Positions 24,381 through 32,897 are shown, counted from the first letter of the stretch. The stretch is 46,097 nt of DNA from Acetatifactor sp. (GCA_022511425.1 JAFLRO010000013.1:1-46097); one strand, 5' to 3'. Made by a program: numbers and translations. Notes: a model not told the origin generated them from the sequence alone.

Positions 24381-26357
24381 GCAGACGATAAGCAAAAATG
24401 TCCGATATGTGGCACGAAACTGAAAATGATAAATGGACGGATGACCTGTAAGGACTGTGGCTACTATGTTCGGGAATCAAGTACTGAAAACAGTACAACT
24501 GGCAATTCTGCATACACTGCTCCCCCACAGGCTCAAAGCAATCAACAGCCTCAGGACCTACAATCTCGCCCGGCGGTTCCCACTTACACTTACCAGCCGG
24601 CAGGTTCAACTCCTTCATCCGGCTCCGATGGGAAGAGCGGCTCCGGCGGAAAGATTGCCGCTGTTGTCGGTGTAGTATTGGCTATTGGGGTTGGTGTTAC
24701 AGTCAGTTTGTTAAAAAGTTCTCTTGTGGATTTCTTTAACTCACGTACTTCTCCGGAACCCTGGAGACCTTCCGGAGCTTATGCCAGTACTGCCTATGAC
24801 GATTCGGACGACAGAAGCTCATCCCAATCCTCCATTAGCCTCAATCGTTACCCGACACCTGAGTCCTCCTTTTTCCGCCAGTTGTCAGAGATAATCTTTG
24901 ACAAGGCATGCTCGGACATCACCCAGGAGGAATTTGCCAGCGTGACCGGTCTCGAGATCGACTTTGACGAGTACAAGATCTACTATCAGGTAAACTATGA
25001 GGACGGCATTCCCCTGACCTTTGACAACGGCATCGATATCGATCTGTCAGATCTTCGGTGCTATACCGGATTGGAATGGATATCTCTGGTAGGCAAGGGG
25101 CTGAAATCCGGCAACCTGAACGGCCTTGAGAACCTGTACGCCGTCTACTCCGAGAATACACTGGATGAACTTGTCAAAATCATTCCCTACCCGGAAAATA
25201 TTTTGGAGCTGAGCGTGGAAGACACCTTTTTTGCAAAAACCCTTTCAGGAGTTGAGAAATTTCCCAACCTGCAGTATATCACCGTGAAATACTACGGTCT
25301 TGAAGATATCTCCGCCCTGACTGAGCTTCCAGAACTGCGGGGTTTAGCACTGCTGAAATGTGACCGTCTGACGGACTTCAGCCCCCTGATGAGCATGACC
25401 GGCCTGGAGCAGCTGAGTATCAAGTCCAGCCAGCTTAAGACCATCGACTTTATCAAGGTGATGCCGAACCTGATATACCTTGGCATTGAGGGCAGCCAGA
25501 TTCCCAATATAGATGCTGTGAGCAGCTGCCCCAATCTGACCAACCTGTACCTAAAGGAAAACTATTCCGTACAGGATTACACTCCTATCGGTGATCTGGT
25601 GAACCTGACCGACCTGACCATATTTAAGTCTACCCATGCCCCCATACCCTCTCTGGAAAAACTGACAAATCTGGAGCGGGCTTCCTTCAAGAACCTGTAT
25701 GAACATGAGCTGCCCATGGTAACTGCCGCCAGCAACATTAATCAACTCTATCTGGAAAATAATTACGATGACGCGAATCTGAAACTGCTGGCAGACCTTC
25801 CTCTGATAAGTCTGTCTTTGGTGGACTGCTCCATTTCCGGCGATCATCCATTGGCCTTCCTGTCAGAACTACCCGATCTCTACTACCTGGATCTGACGGA
25901 CTCCCACATATTCGGCAATATGGAAGATGTCTTCGGGCTTTCCTCCCTGCAGTACCTGTATCTACAGGAGACAACGGGTGTCATAGATTTCGACCAGCTT
26001 CCTTATAACGATAATCTTCTGATTCTTTACATGAGCGGATTGGACATTAAGGTGGAGGCCTGGGGACAGGATCGCCAGAAGCTGAAAGACCACTATGACA
26101 TGTTTGAACACTTCCCCAATGTGGAGGAGTTGTATCTGGCAGACACGGGAATCGATAGCCTTGACTTTGTCACCAGCATGCCCAACCTGCAGTACCTTAA
26201 TATTGTTAAAAATTATGTGACCAGTTTAAAGCCCTTAGAGAGTCTGGACAATTTCTATACCGTCCTCTGTGGGGATAATTCCATTCTGGAGTATGTGTCC
26301 GAGGAGAGCGGCATTTATGTTGACACTGAGACAAAATATTATTCTTATACGAGGTGA
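24378..26357 (+). CDS. Zinc-ribbon, single-pass membrane protein with leucine-rich repeats
   Basis: 659 aa. An N-terminal zinc ribbon (Cys8, Cys11, Cys24, Cys27: CPIC...CKDC) is followed by a Ser/Thr/Gln/Pro-rich linker (~32-90), one transmembrane helix (~92-113, GKIAAVVGVVLAIGVGVTVS) and an outside part with about 15 leucine-rich repeats (~210-640). An example is LPELRGLALLKCDRLTDFSPL, cf. internalin-like 21-23-residue repeats. This layout suggests a cytosolic zinc ribbon attached to an extracellular LRR ligand-binding arc, as seen in other gut clostridia. The partner is unknown and no LPXTG anchor is present. The start is decided by the absence of alternatives. Confidence 0.85.
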   Translation: MADDKQKCPICGTKLKMINGRMTCKDCGYYVRESSTENSTTGNSAYTAPPQAQSNQQPQDLQSRPAVPTYTYQPAGSTPSSGSDGKSGSGGKIAAVVGVVLAIGVGVTVSLLKSSLVDFFNSRTSPEPWRPSGAYASTAYDDSDDRSSSQSSISLNRYPTPESSFFRQLSEIIFDKACSDITQEEFASVTGLEIDFDEYKIYYQVNYEDGIPLTFDNGIDIDLSDLRCYTGLEWISLVGKGLKSGNLNGLENLYAVYSENTLDELVKIIPYPENILELSVEDTFFAKTLSGVEKFPNLQYITVKYYGLEDISALTELPELRGLALLKCDRLTDFSPLMSMTGLEQLSIKSSQLKTIDFIKVMPNLIYLGIEGSQIPNIDAVSSCPNLTNLYLKENYSVQDYTPIGDLVNLTDLTIFKSTHAPIPSLEKLTNLERASFKNLYEHELPMVTAASNINQLYLENNYDDANLKLLADLPLISLSLVDCSISGDHPLAFLSELPDLYYLDLTDSHIFGNMEDVFGLSSLQYLYLQETTGVIDFDQLPYNDNLLILYMSGLDIKVEAWGQDRQKLKDHYDMFEHFPNVEELYLADTGIDSLDFVTSMPNLQYLNIVKNYVTSLKPLESLDNFYTVLCGDNSILEYVSEESGIYVDTETKYYSYTR

Positions 26358-26461
26358 TTTTCGGAGTGTAGCTGCACTCTCGCTGCCGCTCGCTGTTACA
26401 GCATGTCTACATTCCGCTCGGCTCGTTGCACCGCAAAAAGTGCATCCGCCGGGCGCACCAC
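26358..26461. other. GC-rich non-coding stretch after the LRR gene
   Basis: About 100 bp with several small inverted repeats (for example GAGTG-TAGCTG-CACTC at 26366-26381). It has a base composition unlike the AT-rich intergenic DNA elsewhere in the window. No ORF or RBS is supported. It resembles decayed intergenic repeat DNA. Confidence 0.35.
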
Positions 26462-26496
26462 AAAAAGACCTGTAGAGAATATCCACAGGTCTTTTT
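26462..26496. terminator. Bidirectional intrinsic terminator
   Basis: AAAAAGACCTGT (26462-26473) pairs perfectly with ACAGGTCTTTTT (26485-26496) across an 11-base loop. A/T tails on both sides suit the convergent LRR (+) and DUF2264 (-) genes. Confidence 0.88.
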
Positions 26497-26524
26497 ATAT
26501 CGGTAACATTCTGCTATGCAGGCT

Positions 26525-28582
26525 CTACAGCATAAGCTGTCCTTCTATTCCCTCAAACTCTATTTTCTTCACACTTCCATCCCACAGGGTCAGCACCACA
26601 GGCCCATAGCCGCCGCATCCCTCCAGATCCGTGTATTCCACCCTCTGCACCGGAAACAGCTCTTCCTGTGTAAAATCCTCATGACTATCCTTAGTAAGCA
26701 CCTGAGAGAGCAGTATATAGGGCTCATAGCCATACTGCTTTTGCCGGTTCATTCGAGCGTACACCACAATGGACCGCTCCGAGTCCGGATTGGTTCCCAC
26801 GCTCTTTTTCAATAATAACTCCTTCCAGCCACCACAGATAGTCATGGCCATCTGTCTTTCCTGTCCCTGGGAATCCCAGCCTTTCAGAATGACAGCCTTT
26901 GCATCTCCACAGGATCGTTCTGCGATTTCTGTATCTTTGTTGTCGGGGAACCCGTAAGATCCCAACGTCAGCTCCACAGGGCACTGATGCAGCCGCAGCT
27001 TATCTACCCGGAAAATTCCGAAGGGAACCACAAAATCCGCCAGATTCAAAGCCTGTATCCAGTGGCACTCCCGATTCAAGTCATAGTCAAAGAACTGCCT
27101 TCTGTAAAGCACTCCATCCCGCTGCCCGTGCCAGAAGGTCACATTTGCCTTTGACCACCGATTGGCAGATAAATCTCGCAGAACATACTGCTGGGCCTCC
27201 ACGGCTTGACCGTCGGAAGACTCCCATGGATATTTCGTGTTGTAGCACAGCTTGGAATAATTCCACATACCATGCTCATCCCCGGGATATTTAACCACCT
27301 TACCGGTGCGCAGGATGGTCTCCCCGCTTCCCTGATGGTTGGAAAAACACAGTGCCGGGCCATCAAGACAGGTGACCTTCACTTCCCTCTCCCCAAGCTT
27401 CTCCCAAGTACCATTGTTCTCCTTCGCCGTCCAGAAGGGATGGTTCGCCGGCAGGTGCAGGCAGAGGAAAGCCTTTCCCAGCCAGAAAGGCGACTCCGCG
27501 CAGGAATATCCTTGCACTAAGGGGGCAAATTGACCGTAAAATCCCAAGGTTGGAACTCCCTCGTACAGAAAGTCTTCCCGGCCTAAGAACTGCATCAGGG
27601 AGCCGGAGGCGATCCGTCTTGCCAGACCGGGATCCGCTGTGCTGTGCCGCAGCATCAAATTTCCGTCAAAAGCGCTGGTGGCAGCATTTCGGTAGATGTT
27701 GCTGCGCCCCCACATATTGGTCCAGCCGTCTCTGTCAAAGAAATCGCCGTAGGTCTCCATGAGGCGGTTTGAATTTCTCTCGAACTGCTCCGCCAGCCAA
27801 GGCTCGTGCTCATATCCGTACCAAAGGTTCCAGATGGGCGCATACACGTTGAAAGCCCAGCAGGAATAATAGTCAAAGGAATGACCATCCCTGTACCAGC
27901 CCTCTCCCACGTAATAATTGAGAATGGCCTGGGCATGGTCACGCATGATATCCTTCTGGATGGGGTAGCCCTCCATATGTAAAAAGGCCATGTCCAACAT
28001 ATTGAACAGCCTCCAGTTCTGGGGAACTGTATTTTCGTGGGCATAGCTTTCTAAAAAGGCGGCAATCACATCCTTCTCCGCCTTTGTATAGGTATCCCAT
28101 ATCTGCTCCCTGCTGATCCACAGACAGACGACCAGGGCACAGGTCTCCACCGTCTGTTGGAAAGCCCGGTTAGGATCCGCATGTCCGGTGATCTCCTGCT
28201 GATCCGCATAGGTTCCCACATAGAGCGCATCACCCCGGGTACACACCCTCAGCACATGGGATTTGTAGTACTCTGCCATGGAGTAACCGCAGATCTCCAA
28301 GTCCGGGATATTCTGTATCATAGGCGCAGCGATAAAGAAGGAACGGGTCAGGCCCTCAAACACCTCGGCGGTGCGCTGGGTCTGCTGGGCTTCCTCCGAA
28401 TCATTCAGATGGGGATAGGTAATTTTCGTCTCCTGACGGGGCATTACCACCGGAGCAGTAAAGTCCGGGATATTCCGAAAAATGCCCTCCAGCATATATT
28501 TCCCGGCTTCCAGCCAACTCTCTCTGGTCAGTCCGGTATAAGGGCTCAGGGTAAAATCTGTTGTCTTTGGGATAAATTTCAT
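26525..28582 (-). CDS. DUF2264 domain protein
   Basis: 685 aa. The N-terminal two thirds (about 10-370) carries the DUF2264 pattern: LTRESWLEAGKYMLEG near the start, then TAEVFEGLTRSFFIAAPMI, NWRLFNMLDMAFLHMEGYP, GWYRDGHSFDYYSCWAF and YGDFFDRDGWTNMWGRSNIY. This is an (alpha/alpha)6-barrel-like family related to heparinase/unsaturated glucuronyl hydrolase folds. The C-terminal part (~400-685) is beta-rich, as in polysaccharide lyases. No signal peptide is found, so it acts in the cytoplasm if it is an enzyme. The function is not established for the family; carbohydrate degradation is an inference. RBS AAGGAG is 6 bases before ATG. Confidence 0.85.
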   Translation of the reverse strand: MKFIPKTTDFTLSPYTGLTRESWLEAGKYMLEGIFRNIPDFTAPVVMPRQETKITYPHLNDSEEAQQTQRTAEVFEGLTRSFFIAAPMIQNIPDLEICGYSMAEYYKSHVLRVCTRGDALYVGTYADQQEITGHADPNRAFQQTVETCALVVCLWISREQIWDTYTKAEKDVIAAFLESYAHENTVPQNWRLFNMLDMAFLHMEGYPIQKDIMRDHAQAILNYYVGEGWYRDGHSFDYYSCWAFNVYAPIWNLWYGYEHEPWLAEQFERNSNRLMETYGDFFDRDGWTNMWGRSNIYRNAATSAFDGNLMLRHSTADPGLARRIASGSLMQFLGREDFLYEGVPTLGFYGQFAPLVQGYSCAESPFWLGKAFLCLHLPANHPFWTAKENNGTWEKLGEREVKVTCLDGPALCFSNHQGSGETILRTGKVVKYPGDEHGMWNYSKLCYNTKYPWESSDGQAVEAQQYVLRDLSANRWSKANVTFWHGQRDGVLYRRQFFDYDLNRECHWIQALNLADFVVPFGIFRVDKLRLHQCPVELTLGSYGFPDNKDTEIAERSCGDAKAVILKGWDSQGQERQMAMTICGGWKELLLKKSVGTNPDSERSIVVYARMNRQKQYGYEPYILLSQVLTKDSHEDFTQEELFPVQRVEYTDLEGCGGYGPVVLTLWDGSVKKIEFEGIEGQLML

Positions 28583-28629
28583 GGCGTACTCCTTTTCTCT
28601 ATATACCCCATAGGCTTATCCTGGTTTAC

Positions 28630-29454
28630 TTAAATCGAAATATCCATATTCCCTCCCTCAGTCACCACTGGCATTTCAGATGTCTGAACAGGCACATCCA
28701 TGCCGGAGAGCTGGAGAGAGACGCTGTCGGAGCTGCTGTTATTTCCGCCGATAGATGCTTGCTGCTTTTCCTTAGCCAGTTTGTTGAACAGAGCCTTCAG
28801 ATACTTCATATCCGCTTCCATGATCTCACGGAGTTCGTCGGAGCGGTGCTTTTTCTTTAGCTGCTCCAAATCCATGGCATCCAAGTTTTCCTGTACAATC
28901 TCTGTGAGGTTATCCTCGGAGTCAAGGTCGGAAATCTCACCATCTGCCTCAGCTTCCACTTCCTTCATAGCCTCTTGAAGTTCCCGCATCAGCCGTTTCA
29001 GTTCCTCCTCGCTCAGCTTCAGCATTTCCTCCGCATCCATATCCTCTGCGAAAAGATCCTCCACCGCTTCCTCCATTTCTGAGAGATAGGGCTTTTGGTT
29101 CTCCTTCAGCGCTTCTTCCTGTCTTAAATGTTTGACCCGCTTTCTTGCTACACGCTCTAAGCTTTTGGCATGGGCAATGGAATTCTTGATCTCGTCCTCA
29201 TCATACTCGCCGTTCTTCATATTTCTCTGAAGCATGGCGATCTCCCGTCGGGCTTTCGACGCCACCCGGCTTGCATTGCCAGAAGTTTTAGCCTGCATGA
29301 TCTGCGCTGACATGGCCTTAAAATTATATTGCAGGCGTTTCTTCTTTTTCTGGCTGGGAGTACTGTAACTGATACTGGCCGCCGGAGTTCCGTCTGCATT
29401 CTTAATGACAACTCTTCTCATATTGGAGTCGTTTCTTCCAATCATCATGCCCAT
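28630..29454 (-). CDS. Coiled-coil protein of unknown function
   Basis: 274 aa, not recognised. It starts MGMMIGRNDSNMRRVVIKN and contains a Lys-rich SQKKKKRLQYNFKAMSAQIM motif, then long charged helices (about 75-215) with heptad-like spacing and many Glu/Lys. The C-terminus is Ser/Asn-rich. No transmembrane segment or signal peptide is seen, so it is probably a cytoplasmic helical or coiled-coil protein. GGAGG lies 8 bases before the ATG. It is 47 bp upstream of the DUF2264 gene in the same direction, but no shared function can be read from this. Confidence 0.75.
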   Translation of the reverse strand: MGMMIGRNDSNMRRVVIKNADGTPAASISYSTPSQKKKKRLQYNFKAMSAQIMQAKTSGNASRVASKARREIAMLQRNMKNGEYDEDEIKNSIAHAKSLERVARKRVKHLRQEEALKENQKPYLSEMEEAVEDLFAEDMDAEEMLKLSEEELKRLMRELQEAMKEVEAEADGEISDLDSEDNLTEIVQENLDAMDLEQLKKKHRSDELREIMEADMKYLKALFNKLAKEKQQASIGGNNSSSDSVSLQLSGMDVPVQTSEMPVVTEGGNMDISI

Positions 29455-29654
29455 AGTAATATCCTCCGTGATATATCTGCAACATCCGTGTCGCCGCTGT
29501 TTATTGGACAGCTCTTTATAGTTATATCGGCCAGTTGGATGATAAAATATATTCAGTAGACCTATTTACTGAAACATTTTCTTATGACATGAGAAACAAT
29601 CTGTATAAACTCTGAAAATAATAGTAATTATCATAAGATAATTTGTTATAAAAT

Positions 29655-29723
29655 AAATAAAGCAATAAATGTATACAAACAAAGTATAAATGTGTACAAA
29701 TAAAGCAATAAAAGCATACAAAT
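29655..29723. repeat. AT-rich direct repeats upstream of the sdpR-like promoter
   Basis: A ~26-bp unit beginning AAATAAAGCAATAAA and ending ATACAAA occurs at 29655-29680 and 29698-29723. A third partial unit (ATAAATGTGTACAAA) lies between them, so the TGTATACAAA-like core appears three times about 20-23 bp apart. These could be activator sites or a decayed tandem repeat. The rest of 29455-29654 is AT-rich with no supported gene. Confidence 0.5.
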
Positions 29724-29729
29724 TATGCC

Positions 29730-29787
29730 TTGACATTTCACAGAAAAAACAGTATATTATATTTAGCATTTAAGCTAAATGCTAAAT
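29730..29787 (+). promoter_or_regulatory. Promoter and 27-bp operator of the SdpR-SdpI-like operon
   Basis: -35 TTGACA (29730-29735), 17-bp spacer, -10 TATATT (29753-29758). Directly after it, over the expected start site, lies a perfect inverted repeat: arms ATTTAGCATTTA (29761-29772) and TAAATGCTAAAT (29776-29787) with AGC between. The size and position fit an ArsR/SdpR dimer repressing its own operon. Confidence 0.8.
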
Positions 29788-29806
29788 TACTTTAGGAGGA
29801 TTCATA

Positions 29807-30070
29807 TTGTCACTTCAAAATACATTACAAGCGCTGGCAGACCCCACCCGCCGCGAAATACTGAATCTGCTGAAAAAGGGTCCACTGCCCGCTGGCGAGA
29901 TTTCTGCACAATTCAATATGACCGCCCCTTCCGTCTCAAGACATCTGTCCGTGTTGAAGGCAGCCGATTTGATCCGCGACACGCGGAAGGGCCAGTTCAT
30001 TATTTATGAACTGAATGCATCCGTCCTGGAAGAGACGCTATTGTGGATTACAGAGTTGAAGGGAGGCTGA
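29807..30070 (+). CDS. ArsR-family repressor, SdpR-like
   Basis: 87 aa with a TTG start (AGGAGG 7 bases upstream). It is a compact winged helix: LADPTRREILNLLKKGPLPA, the HTH GEISAQFNMTAPSVSRHLSV and the wing LIRDTRKGQFIIYELN. It has no metal-binding cysteines, as in the SdpR/YczG subgroup, which respond through a membrane partner of the SdpI type rather than metals. The next two genes encode SdpI-family membrane proteins, which supports this reading. It most likely represses the operon through the operator at 29761-29787. Confidence 0.9.
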   Translation: MSLQNTLQALADPTRREILNLLKKGPLPAGEISAQFNMTAPSVSRHLSVLKAADLIRDTRKGQFIIYELNASVLEETLLWITELKGG

Positions 30071-30075
30071 AGAAT

Positions 30076-30765
30076 ATGGAAATGAAGAGTAAATACAGAA
30101 TTCTGATAGCAGCGGCAATTTTGCCCTTTGTGGTAACCGGCATTTTTCTGATCTTTTTGCCGGATCAGGTTCCCATGCACTATAATGCCCGGGGAGAACT
30201 GGATCGCATGGGAAGTAAATACGAAAATCTGCTCCTGCCTGTGTTGTATCTGATACCGGCAGCTCTCCTGTTTTTCCTGGCAAAACAGCAGCGGAAAAAA
30301 CAGGAATATCGTAATGAAAAAGTCCTGGTCATCACCGGGATTCTCATACAGCTGATGCAGACTGTTCTGCTGTTGATTACATTGGTGAATGATTTGACTT
30401 ATAACGGCCCTTCAGACCAGCCCCCGGATATATACAAGCTGACTGGTATTGGCTTTGGCGTATTGCTCATAGTGCTTGGCAATGTGATGCCTAAGGCAGC
30501 ACACAACGCTCTATTTGGGCTCCGCACGGTATGGAGCATGAAGAATGACCGGGTCTGGCAGCACAGCCAGCGGTTCGCGGGATATACCGGTATACTTTGC
30601 GGTTTTCTAATGGTTCTGGCAGGAATCTTTTTCAATCAGGCTGTAGTGCTCGGGGTCGTCACAGGACTTTTGCTGGTATGGGTGGCAGTCTGCACAGCTG
30701 CATCCTATCGGTTCTATAAGACTGATTTACAGCTCGACGCGAATAATCTAATCAAGCCAAATTAG
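30076..30765 (+). CDS. SdpI/DUF1648 family membrane protein
   Basis: 229 aa from the ATG at 30076, with GGGAGG 9 bases upstream overlapping the end of the repressor gene. An N-terminal DUF1648 part (about 1-60: LPFVVTGIFLIFLPDQVPMH, YNARGELDRMGSKY) leads to an SdpI domain (~110-215: GNVMPKAAHNALFGLRTVWS, MKNDRVWQHSQRFAG). About six membrane helices are visible. In Bacillus, SdpI gives immunity to the toxin SdpC and titrates SdpR at the membrane. No toxin gene is present here, so immunity is only one possibility. Confidence 0.88.
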   Translation: MEMKSKYRILIAAAILPFVVTGIFLIFLPDQVPMHYNARGELDRMGSKYENLLLPVLYLIPAALLFFLAKQQRKKQEYRNEKVLVITGILIQLMQTVLLLITLVNDLTYNGPSDQPPDIYKLTGIGFGVLLIVLGNVMPKAAHNALFGLRTVWSMKNDRVWQHSQRFAGYTGILCGFLMVLAGIFFNQAVVLGVVTGLLLVWVAVCTAASYRFYKTDLQLDANNLIKPN

Positions 30766-30780
30766 GGGAGGATAATATTT

Positions 30781-31164
30781 ATGGGATTTTGGATTTTTAT
30801 GCTGATCATGGATTTACTGATTCCATTCACATTGATAGGTTTCGGCAGGTATTTCTGTAATAACAGTCCCAGGCAAATCAACGGTGTGTTTGGATATAGA
30901 ACGGCAATGTCCATGAAAAATCAGGATACATGGGGCTTTGCACATAAGTATAGCGGCAACCTATGGTTTAAAAGCGGCTTGGTTATATTGCCGCTCACGA
31001 TAACTGTAATGCTCTGCGTGATTGGCAAAACAGAGAATACAATAGGAATCGTTAGCTTAATTTTATGTGGAATACAAATGATTCCACTAATCGGCGCAGT
31101 TTTCTTCACTGAAAAAGCGCTCAAAAAATCCTTTGATAAAAATGGAATCAGAAGAAATGTGTGA
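30781..31164 (+). CDS. Small SdpI-family membrane protein
   Basis: 127 aa with three to four membrane helices. The SdpI signature is present as NGVFGYRTAMSMKNQDTWGF followed by AHKYSGNLWF, close to that of the preceding protein, so these are tandem paralogues: one long with a DUF1648 part and one short. GGGAGG is 9 bases before ATG and the gene is 15 bp downstream of its neighbour, the third gene of the operon. Confidence 0.85.
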   Translation: MGFWIFMLIMDLLIPFTLIGFGRYFCNNSPRQINGVFGYRTAMSMKNQDTWGFAHKYSGNLWFKSGLVILPLTITVMLCVIGKTENTIGIVSLILCGIQMIPLIGAVFFTEKALKKSFDKNGIRRNV

Positions 31165-31181
31165 CAGACACTTTATGTTCC

Positions 31182-31859
31182 CTAAAACTCCTTCACGATT
31201 TCTATTACTTCAATATCCCCGCCCACAAGGTACTCCTTGATGGGCGGCTCATCAGGGGGATTTTCTCCGTTTTCCCAGTACCTTTCTGCCATTCTTCTGT
31301 TCTCTTCCCTGTCCACTGTTCCGTCAAAGCACTTGGTGGCATCTCCCAAAAATCTGCTGCCCTTAATCTTCAACTTTACAATGTGAAATACCTGTCTGCC
31401 CCGTTTGACAAAGTAATCCGCCCAATGTATGGATTCCTGCAATGTCTCAGACACGTACAGGCAGCCCAGCCGTGACGGATAATCCGGATATTTTTCTTTG
31501 CGTACTTCCTCCAGTGCCAGCTCCCGCAGCGCAACCATCAAGGGATAATCAAGCTCTCTGTTCTCATACTTTTTCGGATCTTTATAAATGTCTTCCACAA
31601 TGTCCAGCCGGGCCATCACTCTCTGATACACCCCACTGCGGTTATTTTCGTCAAATACAATATGCTGCCCTAAATGCATGGGTCTTTCAGTCACTACATG
31701 ATAAGCATAGAATATATCTTCCACAATTTCAAAGTATTCATCAATCTTAGCCTGCGCTTCTTCCTCAGATAGATTAAAATGCGCCATGACCAGATGTAGG
31801 ACTGTATCAATCGTACAGTCTTGCGAAAACTTATCCCGTATTAAATCCATCGGCTCCAT
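31182..31859 (-). CDS. DUF2441-like protein, possible ADP-ribosyltransferase-type fold
   Basis: 225 aa from the ATG at 31859 (GGAGG 8 bases upstream; the ATG 5 codons earlier overlaps the SD). It has no signal peptide or membrane segment. Conserved-looking blocks are YAYHVVTERPMHLGQHIVFD (about 52-70), SRLGCLYVSETLQESIHWAD (129-148), VFHIVKLKIKGS and AERYWENGENPPDEPPIKEY LVGG (191-214). The order H-x-V-T, Y-V-S, then a late Glu in KEYLVGGDIEV resembles DUF2441 and the H-Y-E plan of ART-like families. Assignment to DUF2441 is from memory of the pattern and uncertain; enzymatic activity is untested inference. Confidence 0.6.
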   Translation of the reverse strand: MEPMDLIRDKFSQDCTIDTVLHLVMAHFNLSEEEAQAKIDEYFEIVEDIFYAYHVVTERPMHLGQHIVFDENNRSGVYQRVMARLDIVEDIYKDPKKYENRELDYPLMVALRELALEEVRKEKYPDYPSRLGCLYVSETLQESIHWADYFVKRGRQVFHIVKLKIKGSRFLGDATKCFDGTVDREENRRMAERYWENGENPPDEPPIKEYLVGGDIEVIEIVKEF

Positions 31860-31981
31860 AGTTCGTTCCTCCATACCATTCCATTTCTCATATTTTCACA
31901 TATCTTTTCCAATTTTGTGCTCTCTTTTCTGTTATTATAACACCCTGGATTGTCTTCAGCTATCTCATATTCAATTAGAAA

Positions 31982-32013
31982 GAAAAATGAGCCGATATTT
32001 CTACCGACTCATT
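31982..32013 (-). terminator. Intrinsic terminator after the XRE membrane regulator gene
   Basis: On the minus strand AATGAGTCG and CGGCTCATT form a stem with one mismatch, followed by TTTCTTTC. It lies 34 bp past the stop at 32047. Confidence 0.6.
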
Positions 32014-32046
32014 CGCATTCATTTCTTTTAAATAATTCTTTTAACG

Positions 32047-32784
32047 TCACATCTCTGTGCTCAAAGATGGATCGTAGAAAATATTGTAGATATTAGAAGA
32101 AACAATCATTGTACCGAAATCCAATTCAAAATAGACATCGCCCTGGACAATTTCTTTTAACACATCCGCACTGAGCAGCGCCACCGTATCTCCATCCAGA
32201 ATACTCTTGGTCATAAGCAGCTCCGTCTGCTCCATCATCTCTGTTCCACTGGGCGTGTAAAAGACCTTAATGTTACTAGGGGTACCTCCCTCCCACTGAA
32301 TCAAAATACTGTCTATCTCCGCTGCATTGTACCATAGCGCCACATCTCCTACAATATTCTGATCGCTGTCATAAAACCACACATTTTTCACAGCGGGAGT
32401 TAAGGATGCTTCCGTCCACCGTTGCTCTTCCCACTGCTCTGACCAATGCTCTGAATTCTCCGACGAACCATCCAGACCATCTTGAAAAGATAACAGATGC
32501 AGGCCTATCCCCACGCAGATACACAGCATCAAAAACAGTATTGCTGCAAGTACCCAGCCCAGCCACATACCTATACTTCTCTTTCCTGGCAATGCTCCCT
32601 CTGTCAGGGAAATCTCCAGCTCCAGGAGCTGTGATAGCATCTCCCGGTTGATTCCCTGAGGAACAGAAGAATCATTTTCCCATTTTGACACTGCCTGACG
32701 GCTGACCCCCAGCTGTGATGCCAGTTCCTCCTGAGATAAGTTCTTGTTTTCTCTGGCCTGCCTGATCTGTTCACCTAATGTCAT
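32047..32784 (-). CDS. XRE-family regulator with a transmembrane segment
   Basis: 245 aa from the ATG at 32784 (AGGAGG 7 bases upstream; an ATG two codons earlier is too close to the SD). The HTH_3 domain covers about 3-58 (LGEQIRQARENKNLSQEELA SQLGVSRQAVSKWEND). One membrane helix follows at about 73-97 (IGMWLGWVLAAILFLMLCICVG), then an extracytoplasmic domain. HTH-plus-membrane proteins of this type are common in clostridia and may sense envelope conditions. Their targets are unknown. An inverted-repeat cluster at 32838-32883 lies just upstream. Confidence 0.85.
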   Translation of the reverse strand: MTLGEQIRQARENKNLSQEELASQLGVSRQAVSKWENDSSVPQGINREMLSQLLELEISLTEGALPGKRSIGMWLGWVLAAILFLMLCICVGIGLHLLSFQDGLDGSSENSEHWSEQWEEQRWTEASLTPAVKNVWFYDSDQNIVGDVALWYNAAEIDSILIQWEGGTPSNIKVFYTPSGTEMMEQTELLMTKSILDGDTVALLSADVLKEIVQGDVYFELDFGTMIVSSNIYNIFYDPSLSTEM

Positions 32785-32837
32785 TTGCATACCTCCTTGT
32801 GATGTAATACATGATCAAGTACGCCCTCATTATAGAC

Positions 32838-32883
32838 GCAACCGCAGTTGCGAACCACCAATTTGTCGCAACTTAGCGGTTGC
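32838..32883. promoter_or_regulatory. Nested inverted repeats upstream of the XRE membrane regulator
   Basis: GCAACCGC (32838-32845) pairs with GCGGTTGC (32876-32883), and inside them TTGCGA (32848-32853) pairs with TCGCAA (32866-32871). On the minus strand the cluster directly precedes TATAAT (32829-32834), a -10 without a good -35. It is likely an operator or activator site, possibly for the XRE protein itself. Confidence 0.5.
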
Positions 32884-32897
32884 AGCCAACATTTATC

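Noticed and set aside
29779..30009. Open frame overlapping the SdpR-like gene in another frame
   Set aside because: It has no family resemblance and overlaps the operator and most of the well-supported repressor gene.
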